NCBI RefSeq assembly: GCF_037975245.1 | Contig: NC_092576.1 | Coordinates: forward strand, 27,295,611-27,359,610 | DNA: 64,000 nucleotides | Source of the DNA: Apostichopus japonicus | Taxonomy: Eukaryota > Echinodermata > Holothuroidea > Aspidochirotida > Stichopodidae | Direction of reading: 5' to 3' | Part shown: positions 24,099 to 35,760 of the stretch, piece after piece | How the letters are laid out: every line of letters starts with the position of its first letter | Position numbering within the stretch: position 1 is the first letter of the stretch | Made by a program: the position numbers and the translations under genes | The notes under the pieces: generated by a model | Seen by the model: only the letters and a program-made list of their open reading frames with translations | The model's database searches: none | Told to the model about the DNA's origin: nothing

Positions 24099-25378
24099 AT
24101 AAACCGTCTATTACACACCGCACGTTGTGTGCTTCCATTATATATGTACACCGATACGATTACATAAAAGAAAATAATATTCACTATTACAGGTAGTGCC
24201 TTATCACATAATAAACTAGGGAAATTATCGTAGAAAAGTTTCAAAGTTAGTTATTTGTACTAGTTGTTATTTTTGAACTTGTACACTTTGAAGTTTGGGG
24301 ATATGTGCTTTTAGGAAACACAGAACAACCTTATTAATTGTCGTTATTGACTATGTTCAACAATAAGTATATAATATATGGTAGCTAAGGTTGTATTAAA
24401 TTAGGACTGGAATCAACCCCCCCCCCCCCGATTTGCACAGTGAAACCCTAGTCCTAGCTGTACTCTACATAAAACTGAGTGACGTGGTAGAGCTACATTA
24501 TATTTACTTAATTTGGCATGTGTTTGAACTGTGCAGGAAGTGTGAAACGGCTTTTTATTCATGGTAACACTGTGTAAGTCTCACGTGAACTAAGAAGACA
24601 ATTGTAGAGAGAACGAGACTAACATTGAAATTATACAGTCTCGACAGACCAGAGAAATGTCTTCACAAAAAGGTTGACGATTCAAGGGCAAATAAGGAGA
24701 CATTTTCAGTCCAATAAAAATAGTACATAATTACATGGCTCAGGGAACCATTGAAGACCGAAACAAGAACTTGAACACTTTCTTGAACGTAATTCTACAA
24801 CTAGTCAATTTATAGTTTATACTCTGGCCAGTTCAATAACAGACGTGTAATTGACAATAAACTCTACTAGAGATATTCTTCACGGTGTATTACATGAATG
24901 CTCTTGTCTTCATTATTAAAGGAAGTTAACATCATCATGTCTCGCGGTAAATATCATTCCTATAGGTAGTATAAGGTTGCTCTAACAAATTCTCTTATTT
25001 CTGTCGTTGAAAATAGTGTTGTATATATACACTCCTAAATATATTTTGAATACATTGAATTTTAATTTAACTTAACTGGATCATAATATGGGAGAGGTAA
25101 TGTTAGGTGCACATTGAATTGCAAAGATCGCCCTAACGACAAAAAAGAATAATAATTAAACAGTACATTCAATATAATTTTTCATAAATGTTACATTCCT
25201 ATGACCATTAAAGCTAGTTGACTCTTTATCATGATTTTCAATGCCGCAAATTAAATAGAAATATTTATGACTTTCTAGGTTTTTTCATGGTGTGTAAGCA
25301 CCCTGTTTCACATATCATTTCAAGTTTCCGCAGTGCATGATGCAACATTCTTCAAGGTCAAAACACTTTATGTTACCC
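24099..25378. other. Non-genic stretch
   Basis: No gene seen. A C-run occurs at about 24418-24430. The rest is AT-rich with no recognised repeat. Confidence 0.4.
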
Positions 25379-25645
25379 TTAGTCTCCCCTTCCCCTCGCC
25401 GAGCCCGTAAATATCTTTTGAATGAAATCCCACACGTTACCAGACTCCCAAGGGTGGTAAAGGTCCGATACACAAAGCACTTTGAAACATAGATCAACTA
25501 CATTGTTCAGAAAACTAGCTGGTATTGCTATCCTTTCTAGTATCACAAACTGTTGTTCTGGGTTCCTTCTCTTCTCTCCTATGATTACAATAAATAGTTG
25601 CGTCTGGCTAACCTTAGACAGGAACTCAGTCAAATTGGTTCCAAT
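25379..25645 (-). pseudogene. Exon fragment of the same family as the 1988-4933 transposon gene
   Basis: On the minus strand a TTCACTGCAG acceptor is followed at 25645 by a frame encoding TNLTEFLSKVS, IVIIG, EQQFVILERIAIP, VVDLCFKVLCVSDLYHP and VWDFIQKIF. Motif order and spacing match the broken exon at 3273-3599, but this copy has no internal stop over the shared region. A donor is not obvious near 25379, where the frame ends in low-complexity GARGRG. Two diverged copies of one peptide in one window argue that it is a mobile or multicopy gene. Function is unknown. Confidence 0.5.
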
Positions 25646-26599
25646 CTGCAGTGAAGAAATAGTGAAAACAATAAACAAGATAAGCAGTAATAGTTTATGA
25701 ATTATTTCTCACTTGAAAAGCAAAGGGTGAAGGCAAGAAAATCTGATCCCATTTTTAAATTCATATTACTGTTTTTGAAACTGAAACTAAAGTATATTAA
25801 TAATGATATCCTATGATAAATCAAGCCATGTTTTTTTTCATCTCATGTTTGCTTGTATTACAGGTACTTGAAAAATTAAACCAACCTAAACTTTGTATAT
25901 CTGACACAACAATTTGACAATTTGACTCAACCTAAGTCACAACTATATTTTTTATTTAGATTTGAGCGTCCGAATACCCGTGGAGTTTGCAAGTCAAAGC
26001 AAACATTTCTTTCTTAAGTTTGCCATATCCATGGCAACATCTTAACACAAACTCCACCAAAGAGCACCCTCTGACCAAGTTGCAGATTGGGAAGAGTTTT
26101 GGACACACACACACAATTAACACATTGACATTTCCCTTAAACTTCGGAGTGGACTTCTGGCTGGTTACCGTCACCCTATTACATCTTACAGTGCATGTAG
26201 TATTGGTTCCAGTTCTAAGGAAAATGAAATTAGTGATTTAATATAGTTATAAGCCAGGCTATGAATCAGCTAGGTATCACCTGGAAGTAGGATTTATCTC
26301 ATGTGTTTTTTTCTGAACTAGAATTCATAAGGAATAAGAATATCTTGGGTAGAAAGCCCAAATCCTGAACGCAACCCCATAGAAGGGGGATTCTCTCTGG
26401 GCGGGGGGAATATCTTGGGTTAAAAGCCCAAATTCCACATACAAAGCAGAAGATACCCCAATATTGGATAAAGTATCGAGGAATTCGGGCTTACATTCCA
26501 GCAGCTTAGCAGGTATGTTTTCCTTTTCAAAGAAGGAAGAGTTGAAGTCGTTGTCTGTGAAAGCCAATAAGTGTTGTCTTCTGTGCTGGTGTTAGGTCA
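25646..26599. other. Spacer between two coding fragments
   Basis: No confident exon. Two near-identical words (GGAATATCTTGGGTAGAAAG-like at 26335 and 26408, about 70 bp apart) reveal a short tandem duplication. A minus frame at 26325-26567 (ending near LLECKPEFLDTLSNIGVSSA) could belong to the same gene as 25379-25645 but is unproven. Confidence 0.35.
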
Positions 26600-27037
26600 A
26601 TGTCGCTCATTCTGAAGACCTTGCGATATGTGCCTGTGTTGTTATCTAATACAACTCTTGCACCATCAGATCTCCAGGAATATGTGGCATTGCTATATAT
26701 CCTAAAAACTAAATATGTCAATGAAGCCAGATATACAATCTTTGATCGCAAATTTACAAAGCAGAACAAGATCATTGATATGTCATTGCTACCACCATGC
26801 CAGCAGATTCTTAAGCTAAACATTCTTAGATCAAACTTCATTGCTACAGAATGGCGCTCAGCGATCGTAAGTAGTTTTGAAGCTGGAAACATTGTTGACA
26901 ATGAATGGACCGAATCACTAGAGCTGAGATGGCCTGAGATTTTTATGCGTGACGATGTGCAAGAACTGTTTCTAGATAATGATTGTGAAGACTTTTTTGG
27001 CGACAGTGAAAATATAGCGATTCAGAAGATTAAGTAA
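26600..27037 (+). pseudogene. C-terminal fragment of a multicopy uncharacterised invertebrate protein
   Basis: The 145-residue plus frame contains NEARYTIFDRKF, then LLPPCQQILKLNILRSN, FIATEWRSAI, and NEWTESLELRWPE. From memory, the pattern of R-Y followed by LPP-x4-L-x2-H/N-x2-R-x-N and two later W positions is found near the C-terminus of a large family of multicopy invertebrate gene models, possibly mobile-element derived. The usual Cys-rich tail is absent and is replaced by an acidic end (LDNDCEDFFGDSE). The frame has an ATG and stop but probably lacks upstream exons. It is divergent to the fragment at 25379-25645, so they are unlikely to be one transcript. Confidence 0.4.
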
Positions 27038-27719
27038 TCATCATTTGTATGTACTTCAAAGCAGACAGACCTTTTAATTTGTCCCAAGTTAGAGTATTTG
27101 TATCCTATTTTAACTAACGTTCTTGTACACAAGTCAATGTAAAAATTGGAAACATTTTGTAACGTCATCACAAATTGGTACATAACTCACTCTACAGGGT
27201 TCCTATATAGACAAAAGTGGTGTCATAACGGTTCAAAAACCGTGGAAAAAAAATGTCGTTATGCCCCCCAGTGCAGTTAGGGTTAAATAGGGGGTCATTT
27301 AGAGACTCCCTAATACTCCCCACCAATACAGTGTTCCTTTTTTGTGTAACAAAGTAACAACGACTGCCATTTGAAGTTTGTACTATTTTGTTTATGAATG
27401 AACTTTACAAACGTTTGTATTGTCTTCAGGTATAGTTCTTCCACCAGCAAACATTACACATGTATGTCCACTTGGTCGCATCACTACTGGGGAGTGACCT
27501 ATGCTAGAAAGCAAGATGCAATAAACTCACGTCTATACTTATATGATGTGGTTAACTGATTCATGGGTATGACAGTATATTTTTAAAAAGAGTTTAAATT
27601 TCACCCAAAACAGCACCACAAAAGATTGTCACAAGAAAGGCTTACCCACATCATAAAAGTTACTCACATACAAAATAAGAGAGGAAATTAAAGGAAATAT
27701 AAGAAAAGCTGTATTGATA
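27038..27719. other. Non-genic spacer left of the 5.5-kb transposon
   Basis: Contains nothing recognisable. TA at 27718-27719 is the candidate target duplication for the adjacent element. Confidence 0.4.
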
Positions 27720-27729
27720 CCCAGGAGAA

Positions 27730-28225
27730 AATTCCTGTTAATACCTGTTACAATTTCAACTGGTTTTAACCGGAACCAACAGGGACTAACAGGTACCTGT
27801 TAACGACAACTGGTTTGAACAGGTATTGTGACCAAAACCAGTTTATACCATTTAATTACCTGTTGCAACAGGTAAATTACCTGTAAGCTGTAACAGGTAC
27901 CAATTGGTTTTAACAGGTACCTGTTAAACCAGTTGCTTTCAACAGGTAAAATACCTGTTGAAAACAACTGGTTTAACAGGTACCTGTTGAAAACAACTGG
28001 TTTAACAGCTACCTGTTGAAAACAACTAGTTAAATAGGTAGCTGTTGAAAACAACTGGTTTAACAGGTACCTGTTGAAAACAACTGGTTTAACAGGTACC
28101 TGTTGAAAACAACTGGTTTAACAGGTACCTGTTGAAAACAACTGGTTTAACAGGTACCTGTTGAAAACAACTGGTTTAACAGGTACCTGTTACACCAGTT
28201 GCATTCAACAGGTACCAGTTGATTC
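27730..28225 (+). repeat. Left subterminal array, 29-bp palindromic units
   Basis: From about 27945 a 29-bp unit is repeated about eight times with few changes. It contains the perfect 14-bp palindrome AACAGGTACCTGTT, the semi-palindrome GTTGAAAACAAC and CTGGTTT. The outer part (27730-27945) is a looser mix of the same words. Arrays of this kind next to transposon ends often serve as transposase binding sites in other elements; here that is inference. Confidence 0.9.
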
Positions 28226-29972
28226 AAATTTCTGTCTCCACTTTAAGGCACACCATGGTGGATCACAGTTGTCAGGGAAGGTTTATGAGGGGAGGGGGGC
28301 TTGAAATTTTTTGTTTCTCTCAAAAAGGGCTTATATGCAAAATGATGCAATTATTTAATTTTTTTTGCTCCCTTCGTTTTTTTCACCGTCGGACATCACG
28401 TCCCCAAAATTTTTTGTTGAGGTACTCTTTCCCCTGCCCCCCCCCTTCCCCACCCTCGCTGGCTTTGCCATTGCAAAGATGTGGTATAACATATGTCTGA
28501 TCATTGAATTGTTTATTCTATTTGGTACATTAAGGTAAAATGAAAAATTCACATATTAAATTTATGAGAGAGTTCTTCCAGATAGTATATGAATACGTAG
28601 CATACACATACATCAAAAGATTGAGACGAGCTCGCATCTATATTTAGATCAGTGATTCATAGTCTAAGAAAGTAAGACGCATATTGCCAAGTCAAACTCA
28701 AGATAAAAATAATTAATGTTTAAATTGTATTTTGATTTAATCCTTTCTTATTCACTGTTGTTTTACATTTTTGGTATAAATTAACGATATTTGTAATTTT
28801 CAGTGACATAAAACTCTCAAATTGGGAGGCCAAAGACACTTTTTCAATTTTGTTGATAATCACATTTTGTACGAGGTTAAAGTTGAACTTTGACTTCAAC
28901 ACCATATTCAATTTCGAAACCGAGGAGCAACGGCAACTTGCATTGCACAGCGTAAGCATTGCTTGGCATGGTTTAATACGATCACTCTAAGCAACTTTCA
29001 ACTGTTAATCACCCAAGAAGATCGATAGAAGAATGGAAGTATTAACCGCCACCATCGGCCTACCTGTTGTTCCTTAAACTTGGAGGTAAAACTAACGTTA
29101 ATTGTTAGGCTACTGGCACAAAGAGTATTATGGTTAGCGTTACTCTACGCAGTGACCGTTGTTAGGCTAGCGTTTCGCAATACACAAGTGCAATTACAGT
29201 GAGTAGCCTAGGTTTTCTATTGAGTACTGCAGTGCATTCTCAACACTATAAACTGTGCATTCTAAACACCAATTAACAATGTGTTATGTGTGTATTGGGC
29301 TAGATTGAACAGTCGCACATAATCTTCTAATTTATTTCCAAACAAATGCTGAGACTGAGTTTCAATAGTTTACTTGAAGCTTAGGTCTACACTCATTTGG
29401 TAAAGATTTCTTGAATTTCCCATGTGAATCTAAATGGGTAGGCTATGTGATATTAAATAAAGCAAGGCTAGACCTTCAAACTTACTGTTATAGTATGCTG
29501 AACAAATTATGTTGGCTAGTCACCGGTATTATATACTTTAGTACTACTACTAGTAAAACTAAAAACAACGACTGAAAGACAAACTAACTTGGGGTGACAA
29601 AGAACTGTTTGTTCTCTAGCCTAGGTCTAAATAGACTTGTTAAGTGAACAAGCAAAATAACAACTTAAAACAATTAGGCCTATAAATAAGTTGGCTCAGT
29701 GCATTTGTGTTTCTAAAATTTTGTATTTTTAGATCTTAAAAACAAAAAAAGATTTAGCCCATGTTTTATTATCTCTGTAGTCTGGGCATTTGATTCTGGT
29801 GCAATGATGATGACACTCTGGTTCAAATTTTCAGCTTTATACAGTCTGCTTCAAACTTTGGGATTCTTTATGAGACTATTAGTGGAAGCAAATCTCACAT
29901 CACTTTGTGGTGACAACTTTATTTCATTTTTCTTCAAATGATGACTATTGCTGCTTTGTATTTCCTTTTTCC
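28226..29972. other. Transposon interior, no clear exon
   Basis: Contains a GC-skewed patch (28285-28460, G-rich then C-rich) and AT-rich sequence. No exon with splice boundaries was recognised; upstream exons of the BEN gene may lie here undetected. Confidence 0.35.
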
Positions 29973-30158
29973 AGGAAGAATTGAAAAACCAAATATTCAG
30001 GTGAGGTTTCCTGTGATGAACGACACCAGTGTGGAGGCAACAGCAGAAGAGGAGAACGTATATGGCTTAAAGACATAATGGTGTAAGATGATATTAAGAG
30101 TTTATCCGACAATCCAAAAAGCAAAGGAACAAGTGCAATAGAGAAAAAAGATAGAAGG
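29973..30158 (+). pseudogene. BEN-domain gene remnant: upstream exon
   Basis: The last part encodes DDIKSLSDNPKSKGTSAIEK then KDRR and ends at a GTGAGT donor (30159) in phase 0, which fits the phase-0 acceptor at 30546. The earlier part of the block has a TAA within the frame and a probable frame change, so its 5' boundary is uncertain. Ser/Lys-rich linkers commonly precede BEN domains. Confidence 0.4.
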
Positions 30159-30545
30159 GTGAGTTTAACTATTGTACCCAAATGTGTAATGATATTATTT
30201 AGATACTTTTCATAACCTGTTTATATATAATATAAAAAAAAAAACAGTCTGGTACATCATTTACGTACAAGCGTCATAAGTTTGGCCAATTTTTTACTGA
30301 TTTGGGATAATTATAAACATGGTTATTAAGCTTTGAAAAATAACTTGGTGTTATAGTACAAAGCTAGTTATTATTTGGTAAAGCTGCTATTCCTGGCTTA
30401 TAATTTGAGGGACCTAGATTTAAATGTTTACCTCCCAATATGTTGATATAAAGTTTTAATGTAAATGTATGTTTATGATAATGTGAGTTATCATGTGCTA
30501 TATCTGAATATATGCTTAAAGGTATATCATATTTTCTGTTCACAG

Positions 30546-30759
30546 GTCAATATTGGTGCAGATTTTGGGCTTCCTGAAGACAAGTGGGAGGCCATTTGTA
30601 GTTAAGAGAAACACTCTATGTTCGTAAAGACCTAACTGGTGTCGATTTGGGGTACCAACACTTTGAAAACGAAAGTCGTTGGGAATGCTTGCACAAGATT
30701 CAACAGTGACAGAGATGCAAAACCGCTGTTGCCTCCCGTGAAGGTTAATGCTATGGAAG
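30546..30759 (+). pseudogene. BEN-domain core exon with in-frame stops
   Basis: Bounded by CACAG (acceptor) and GTTAGT (donor, phase 1). The frame encodes VNIGADFGLPEDKWEAICS, a stop, MFVK, a second stop, then IWGTNTLKTKVVG and AKPLLPPVKVNAME. This follows the BEN-domain layout I recall: V-x-I-G start, LP-x-x-KW, MFVK-L, a-WG-x-x-L-x-x-x-SV-G, and the closing LxPxKV. BEN domains bind DNA and recruit chromatin factors in animal proteins, and also occur in some viral and transposon-associated proteins. The two stops within the domain show this copy is dead. Confidence 0.6.
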
Positions 30760-31290
30760 GTTAGTCATTATGGAAAGCTTTCAAACAAGTAACCATTTAT
30801 ATTACAAGCTCATGACTTAGTACACAAGTGTACAATATAATTTACTGAATAAGCTGTTTTTCACGACTAAGTAATTTTGTAACACTTACAGAACTATTTA
30901 TCAGTAGGATTATGCATTCCAGTATCATGAGTTAACAACTGATATCATTTTGGTTGGTTCTTAATTGCCTTTGAGTTCTGACAGGAAGCCTACAATCAAA
31001 CTACCATAGTGGTGTAGTTTTTCTAACCAAAAGATTGAGGCTTGAGCAAACCCAAATTCTAAACCAAAAGAATGTTCTTGGTTAGACTGTGATTGCTAGT
31101 CCATTCAGGTTGGATACCAACAGAGATAAATATCGTGAGACATTCTAAACCATAGGAAAGTTTGACCTTAACTTTCCATGAAAGCACTCATCTAGCAATG
31201 CAAGAGAGTTTGTTAAGTTTTAGGACCACACTGTTACTGTTAATCATGATAAGTCAATTCTTAAGTGTTCATACGCTTTGTTTCTTGCAG

Positions 31291-31373
31291 CACAATTCGT
31301 GGAACGTTTAAAAGAAAGCTGCAATTTACTGAGGAAGCTACAAGGTTCAGCAAATACATATCCGAGAAGCTGA
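31291..31373 (+). pseudogene. BEN-domain gene remnant: final exon
   Basis: It starts after a pyrimidine tract and TTGCAG. The two leading bases complete the codon left by the donor at 30760, and the frame reads QFVERLKESCNLLRKLQG to a TGA. This would be the short helical tail after the BEN core. The phase match with the previous exon supports the gene model. Confidence 0.5.
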
Positions 31374-32529
31374 CATCAATCGTAAAACAAAGAAGGCCTT
31401 AAAACATTAGTATCATATTATTTTTTTACAATGGTTATTGCTTACCATTAAACAGTCTTTAGTTTTATTCAAACTGACAGCATATTGCTGTCACTGACAA
31501 GTTAACTTTTCAGAGGAAAAATTTCCAGACAGTTCTTTTTTTCAAAGTAGGATTAAACCCATATTTATTATTATGTTTTTAACAGTTATTGTTTACCATT
31601 ATATGGTATTTAGTTTTTTAATTAAATTCAGGAAATGGAAAGTATGTTGCTGTCAATTACAACTTAAGTTTTCAATGGAGATCTTCTGGACAGTTTTTTC
31701 TTGAAAGTGGTTTAACCAATACTATTATAGACTGATGTTACTTGGCAAAGTCATCTTTCCCCTTTTGCCATTTTTTTTTTTTTAAAGAACTAACATTTCT
31801 AGTAATCAGTATGTACAAATGCCATTAAACAGTATTCAGATTTTTATTCAAACTCCAGAATAGACAGTATATTGTCGTCAAATCCGTGTTCAGTATAAAT
31901 ATGCATTACAAATACATGCTTTGTAGGTAAATATTGTTTTTTAAGATCTGATTGGTAGCCAATTTAAGAATGAATTCCTTTCAAAAGGTTACTGTCTGAC
32001 TAGCTATTATTATTGTCTGCCTAGCATGCAGAATTGCAGACTACATAATTTGGTAATGCTAACTCTTGAATAACTTTTATCTATTCAGCTGTAACTTTTA
32101 TTTTGATATAATGATTAATAAAAAAGTTAACCTTTATATTGTTTTAACAGATAGAGTTTTCTTTCTTAATTGCCACAGCAATACATGAAATCATTGTTTT
32201 AATGAACATATTTAGTTGGTATTTCATAATATATGTAAGTTTTTAATGTGTAATATGAAAGTGTTTACTTCAGAAGTTTGCTTTCTTGTTAGGCTCCAAA
32301 TTTATATTTTCTTTTTCATTGCCCTCAACTTTGCATTATTGTGCAGTACTATACTTTTGCCATTCATGTTTGATCCATTAACTTGTCTTAACTTTGTTGG
32401 AATAAAATGATATTTTCAGATTTTTGTTAACAGTGATTTTTACTCCATCTGCTGGAAGTTCTCCCTCGCCTTAACTTGCTTGTTAAGTGTTAGACCTACA
32501 TCATATGCAACTGTAAAGAGTAATTTTAA
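31374..32529. other. 3' part of the transposon interior
   Basis: AT-rich. The words CATTAAACAGTCTTTAGTTTT, CATTATATGGTATTTAGTTTT and CCATTAAACAGTATTCAGATT recur at about 31446, 31597 and 31822 with related flanks, indicating an old tandem repeat of roughly 165-225 bp. No gene. Confidence 0.5.
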
Positions 32530-33180
32530 CCTGTTGAAATTCATCGCCACCTGTTTTCACCAGATAACTTGTTGAAAACAATTGAACCTGTGGAAAATCC
32601 TACTGTTATAACCAGCGTAAAACCTTTCATACATGTTCTCACCTGTTGGAACGTTTTCAATACCAGTAAAGACATGTTGAAAACAGAACCAGTTAAAACC
32701 TGTTACCCCTGTTGAAAACAGTTGAAACCAGTTCATACAGTATGTTATTACCAGTTAATAGCTGTTGCGCCTGTTGAAAACAGTTGAAACCTGTTATTAC
32801 CAGTTAATACCTGTTTATGCCAGTTAAAAGCTGTTGTGCCCGTTGAAACTTGTTGAAAACAGTTGAAACCTGTCAATACCAGTTAAAAACTGTTATGCCT
32901 GTTGAAAACAGTTGAAACCTGTTATTACCAGTTAATACCAGCTAAAGCTGTTGTGCCTGTTGAAACCTGTTGAAAACAGTTGAAACCTGTTAATACCAGC
33001 TAATACCTGTTAATACCAGTTAAAAACTGTTATGCCCGTTGAAAACAGTTGAAACCTGTCAATACCAGTTAATACCTGTCAATACCAGTTAACACCTGTT
33101 AATACCATTTAGTACCTGTTATTACCTGTCACCAAATACCAGTTGCAACAGGTACCTGTTAAAACCAGTTCAACAGGTAT
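32530..33180 (-). repeat. Right subterminal array
   Basis: Dense repetition of CCTGTTGAAAACAGTTGAAA, CCTGTTAATACCAGTTAA and GCTGTTGTGCCTGTTG words. The same vocabulary (CCTGTT, CCAGTT, GAAAACA) builds the left array, but the unit composition differs, so the two arrays have evolved separately. Confidence 0.85.
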
Positions 33181-33336
33181 TAACTGGAATTTTCACCTGG
33201 GTATAACAAAAATATAGAAAACTACATTAAAACATGAAACACACACAAAGTTGCAGTAATCAGGAAAAGACTTTCAGTATTATGAAGAGAAGAATCTCCC
33301 ACCTAATTTAATATTTTAATAGTTCTTGTAGGAGAA

Positions 33337-34015
33337 TATGCCAAAGTACTAGTAAGCACTTACATTTGAGTAACTTTCATTTTGACAGCTACAAAACCTA
33401 ATAGCTTTACTATAAATCCGAAACTTCAACACGTTCAAAGTTAGAAACAATTAGAAGTTTTCACATGGTGTTGTAATAAATCGGAATGATTCATTTAGGG
33501 GATTAGTCAGCAGAAGAAATTGTTCCACTGGTGAGTGGACACACATAACATAAATTGATATATGCTTCACAACATGCAGTGGTAGCAACCTAATTGTGTG
33601 TTTTGTCGTTTCCAACACTGTATAATATTCTAGCATCTCGAACAAGCCAAACAATATATTTGTATTTGAGCGTGTAGCAACGTAACTGTGTAAAAGTGAG
33701 GCAATATAAGTATAAACAAACTGCTTACACGTAATATGTAATACCTTGTCCGAAGCAGAAAAACTTTGGCGTTGCTAAATTAATTCATACATCTTTTATC
33801 ATAAGCAAGACGATTTCGAGCAAATCCTTCTCCATTGTGTTGGTTTCTTCCACGTTCTCAGTAGTACCTATGTCTATGAATACCGATTATTGTTCAGACA
33901 TGATACGGTTCAGTAGCCAATCATAGTAAAGCGTTCACGGTTATGACCACGGATTTCTTGTTACTGATTACACATATCTACTTATTCATAAACTTTAGGC
34001 TTTGGCTTGCAAAAT
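33337..34015 (+). repeat. Long dispersed repeat, intact copy
   Basis: The first 110 bp (GAGTAACTTTCATTTTGACA, AACCTAATAG, CTTCAACACGTTC) match 36005-36127, and the rest (GTAATAAATCGGAATGATT, GAAGAAATTGTTCCACTGGT, GTGTGTTTTGTCGTTTCCA, TTGTTCAGACATGA) matches 38526-39105. In this copy the two parts are contiguous. There is no coding potential; it may be a non-autonomous element or a segmental duplication. Confidence 0.85.
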
Positions 34016-34019
34016 AGGC

Positions 34020-34397
34020 TCACATATATAATATATTTCTTAGTTCAAACACACAGTACAATTTTAACGGCAGAATAATTTCTGTGTATGCCATACAAAA
34101 ACCAATTTGCGTCTGTATACAGGTATTGTACATTGTTGCCTGTTGCAAACAACGGAAAACCCATGGATGACAACCGATTTCACTTTGATTTATATAGTCT
34201 TGCACGAAATATGACCAAGGGTCAATGGTTTTGACAAACATGGCATTGAAACCTGATTCAAAGCTATCCGAAGTATTTTCGCTGTTGTTTTTAAAATTCA
34301 TTTCCATTTCAATTGTGATCTCAAGCGTTGGAGGAACAGACATGTCAATGTACTCTGTAAAGTATACTGACATCAACAACATATTAAAAGTATGCAA
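34020..34397 (-). CDS. Unrecognised 125-residue open frame, possible exon
   Basis: The middle of the frame (PPTLEITIEMEMNFKNNSEN, then SDSFESGFNAMFVKTIDPWS) is hydrophilic and protein-like, with possible N-glycosylation sites. The spacing loosely recalls extracellular SEA-like modules, but that is a guess. The ends are low-complexity. No convincing donor was found; an acceptor may exist near 34375. Could be chance. Confidence 0.2.
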   Translation of the reverse strand: MHTFNMLLMSVYFTEYIDMSVPPTLEITIEMEMNFKNNSENTSDSFESGFNAMFVKTIDPWSYFVQDYINQSEIGCHPWVFRCLQQATMYNTCIQTQIGFCMAYTEIILPLKLYCVFELRNILYM

Positions 34398-35185
34398 TTA
34401 TATTAAATTAAATATAACTTTGCCCGTCAAATCTCATTAATGAGTTCCATAATTAATGTTCGCAAGTTCAAGGAGCAGCTCCGAAAAGTCTTTTGACTTT
34501 GCTCTGTTACTTTTAGAATCGTTCAGTTCGCTTGAATTTTCGTTTCGTCTGTCTCCGTTATTTCTTCTCTGAACCAGATCGTAAATGGCATTACCAAGAA
34601 AAGCCACGTCTATGCCAAAACATTAGGCCACTAAAAACAATCGATGGCGCAGAAACCCCACTAGCAACCCTTGCGACTGCTCCTTCTACTTTAGCAAGAT
34701 CTGTAGCGTATGTAAATAAAAGGGTAAAACTTTGAATCATATTTTATTCACATTGTTTACTGGCAGTATGGTCCTACGTTTGTAAGCGCCTTTTTTGCAT
34801 ATTCCTCTTACAAGGCAGTGTTTCCTAGTTTAGTAAGCAGTACATCAATTCAGAGGAATATTTTGGACATGAAAATGTATATCAATGGCAAGGGTAACGA
34901 TTGTTGATTTCAAATATGATAAGTTTCACTAATTTTGGGCTAATTATGTATTCAAATATGCAAATTAGGTCCCTGAATAGCTTATGTAGCGTTTGGTGTA
35001 TTTTATGTTAAATTAGTACTATCTAATATATTTCCAACATTTGAGGCTGAATTTGTGGAAATTGGTTGATAAGTGACCGAGATATTAGGATTGTAATAAG
35101 AACTGTGGACACGCCCCCTCCACAAGAATGTACAATACATAAACAATTCACGTATATACAATACAATTATATACAGCACACGCAC
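34398..35185. other. Non-genic stretch
   Basis: No gene recognised. A 67-codon frame at 34532-34735 has no known features. Confidence 0.4.
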
Positions 35186-35760
35186 ACCCGCACAGTACCT
35201 GCATTTTGGAAATTGTTTTGACAACGCTTTTGTGACGCTTTCCCGAGATTTATTGCATTACTTTTGCAGGAAAGCCTGTAAAGAAAGTGTTATTTATGTG
35301 ATTTTTATAATAGGTATAGGGTGCGCGAGATATGATTATTTTCAACAATGAAGAGTTTTTCAACCGTTTAACTGTGTTTGGACGGGTTTTTGGTAATATT
35401 CCGATGAAAATTCAAATGTACAATTCTATGCAGGTAATGTGCGGGTGTGCGTGTGTGTGTATACAAGTATATACAATAAAAGTATATACACGCGCACGCA
35501 CAAGCACACCCGCAAAGTACCTGCATTTTGAAAATTGTTTTTACAACGTTTTTGTGACGATATCCCGAGATTTATTGCATTACTTTTGCAGGAAAGCCTG
35601 TAAAGAAAATGTCATTTATAAGATTTTTTTTTAAATGGGTAAAGGGTGCGCAAGATATGATTATTTTCAACAATGAAGAGTTTTGCAACTGTTTTACTGT
35701 GTTTGGATGGGTTTTTGGTAATATTCCGATGAAAATTCAAATGTCCAATTCTCTATAGCC
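35186..35760 (+). repeat. Tandem duplication, about 320-bp unit, two copies
   Basis: CACACCCGCACAGTACCTGC at about 35185 and CACACCCGCAAAGTACCTGC at about 35505 each begin a block. Both blocks contain GAGATTTATTGCATTACTTT, TGCAGGAAAGCCTGTAAAGA, AGATATGATTATTTTCAACA and GGTAATATTCCGATGAAAAT. A CA/TG-rich stretch lies at the junction. The open frame at 35332-35634 crosses the junction and is not a gene. Confidence 0.9.

Larger units (their letters stand above)
27720..33201 (+). mobile_element. 5.5-kb DNA transposon with inverted ends and subterminal palindrome arrays
   Basis: The left end reads CCCAGGAGAAAATTCC and continues to GTTAATACCTGTT. The right end in reverse complement reads CCCAGGTGAAAATTCC and continues to GTTAATACCTGTT. 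About 31 of the first 34 positions match. TA flanks both ends (27718-27719 and 33202-33203). Both ends continue into long arrays of AACAGG/ACCTGTT and CCAGTT words (27730-28225 and 32530-33180). The interior holds a degraded spliced BEN-domain gene and no recognised transposase, so the element is probably non-autonomous or decayed. TA duplication suggests but does not prove a Tc1/mariner-like mechanism. Confidence 0.75.

Noticed and set aside
26527-26901. A 124-codon minus frame.
   Set aside because: It is the shadow of the better-supported plus frame at 26600-27037.
28219-28500. Open frames on both strands at the edge of the palindrome array.
   Set aside because: Composition follows G- and C-runs; no splice sites or conserved residues.
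35332-35634. A 100-codon plus frame.
   Set aside because: It crosses the junction of a tandem duplication, with a CA/TG microsatellite in the middle, and has no family.
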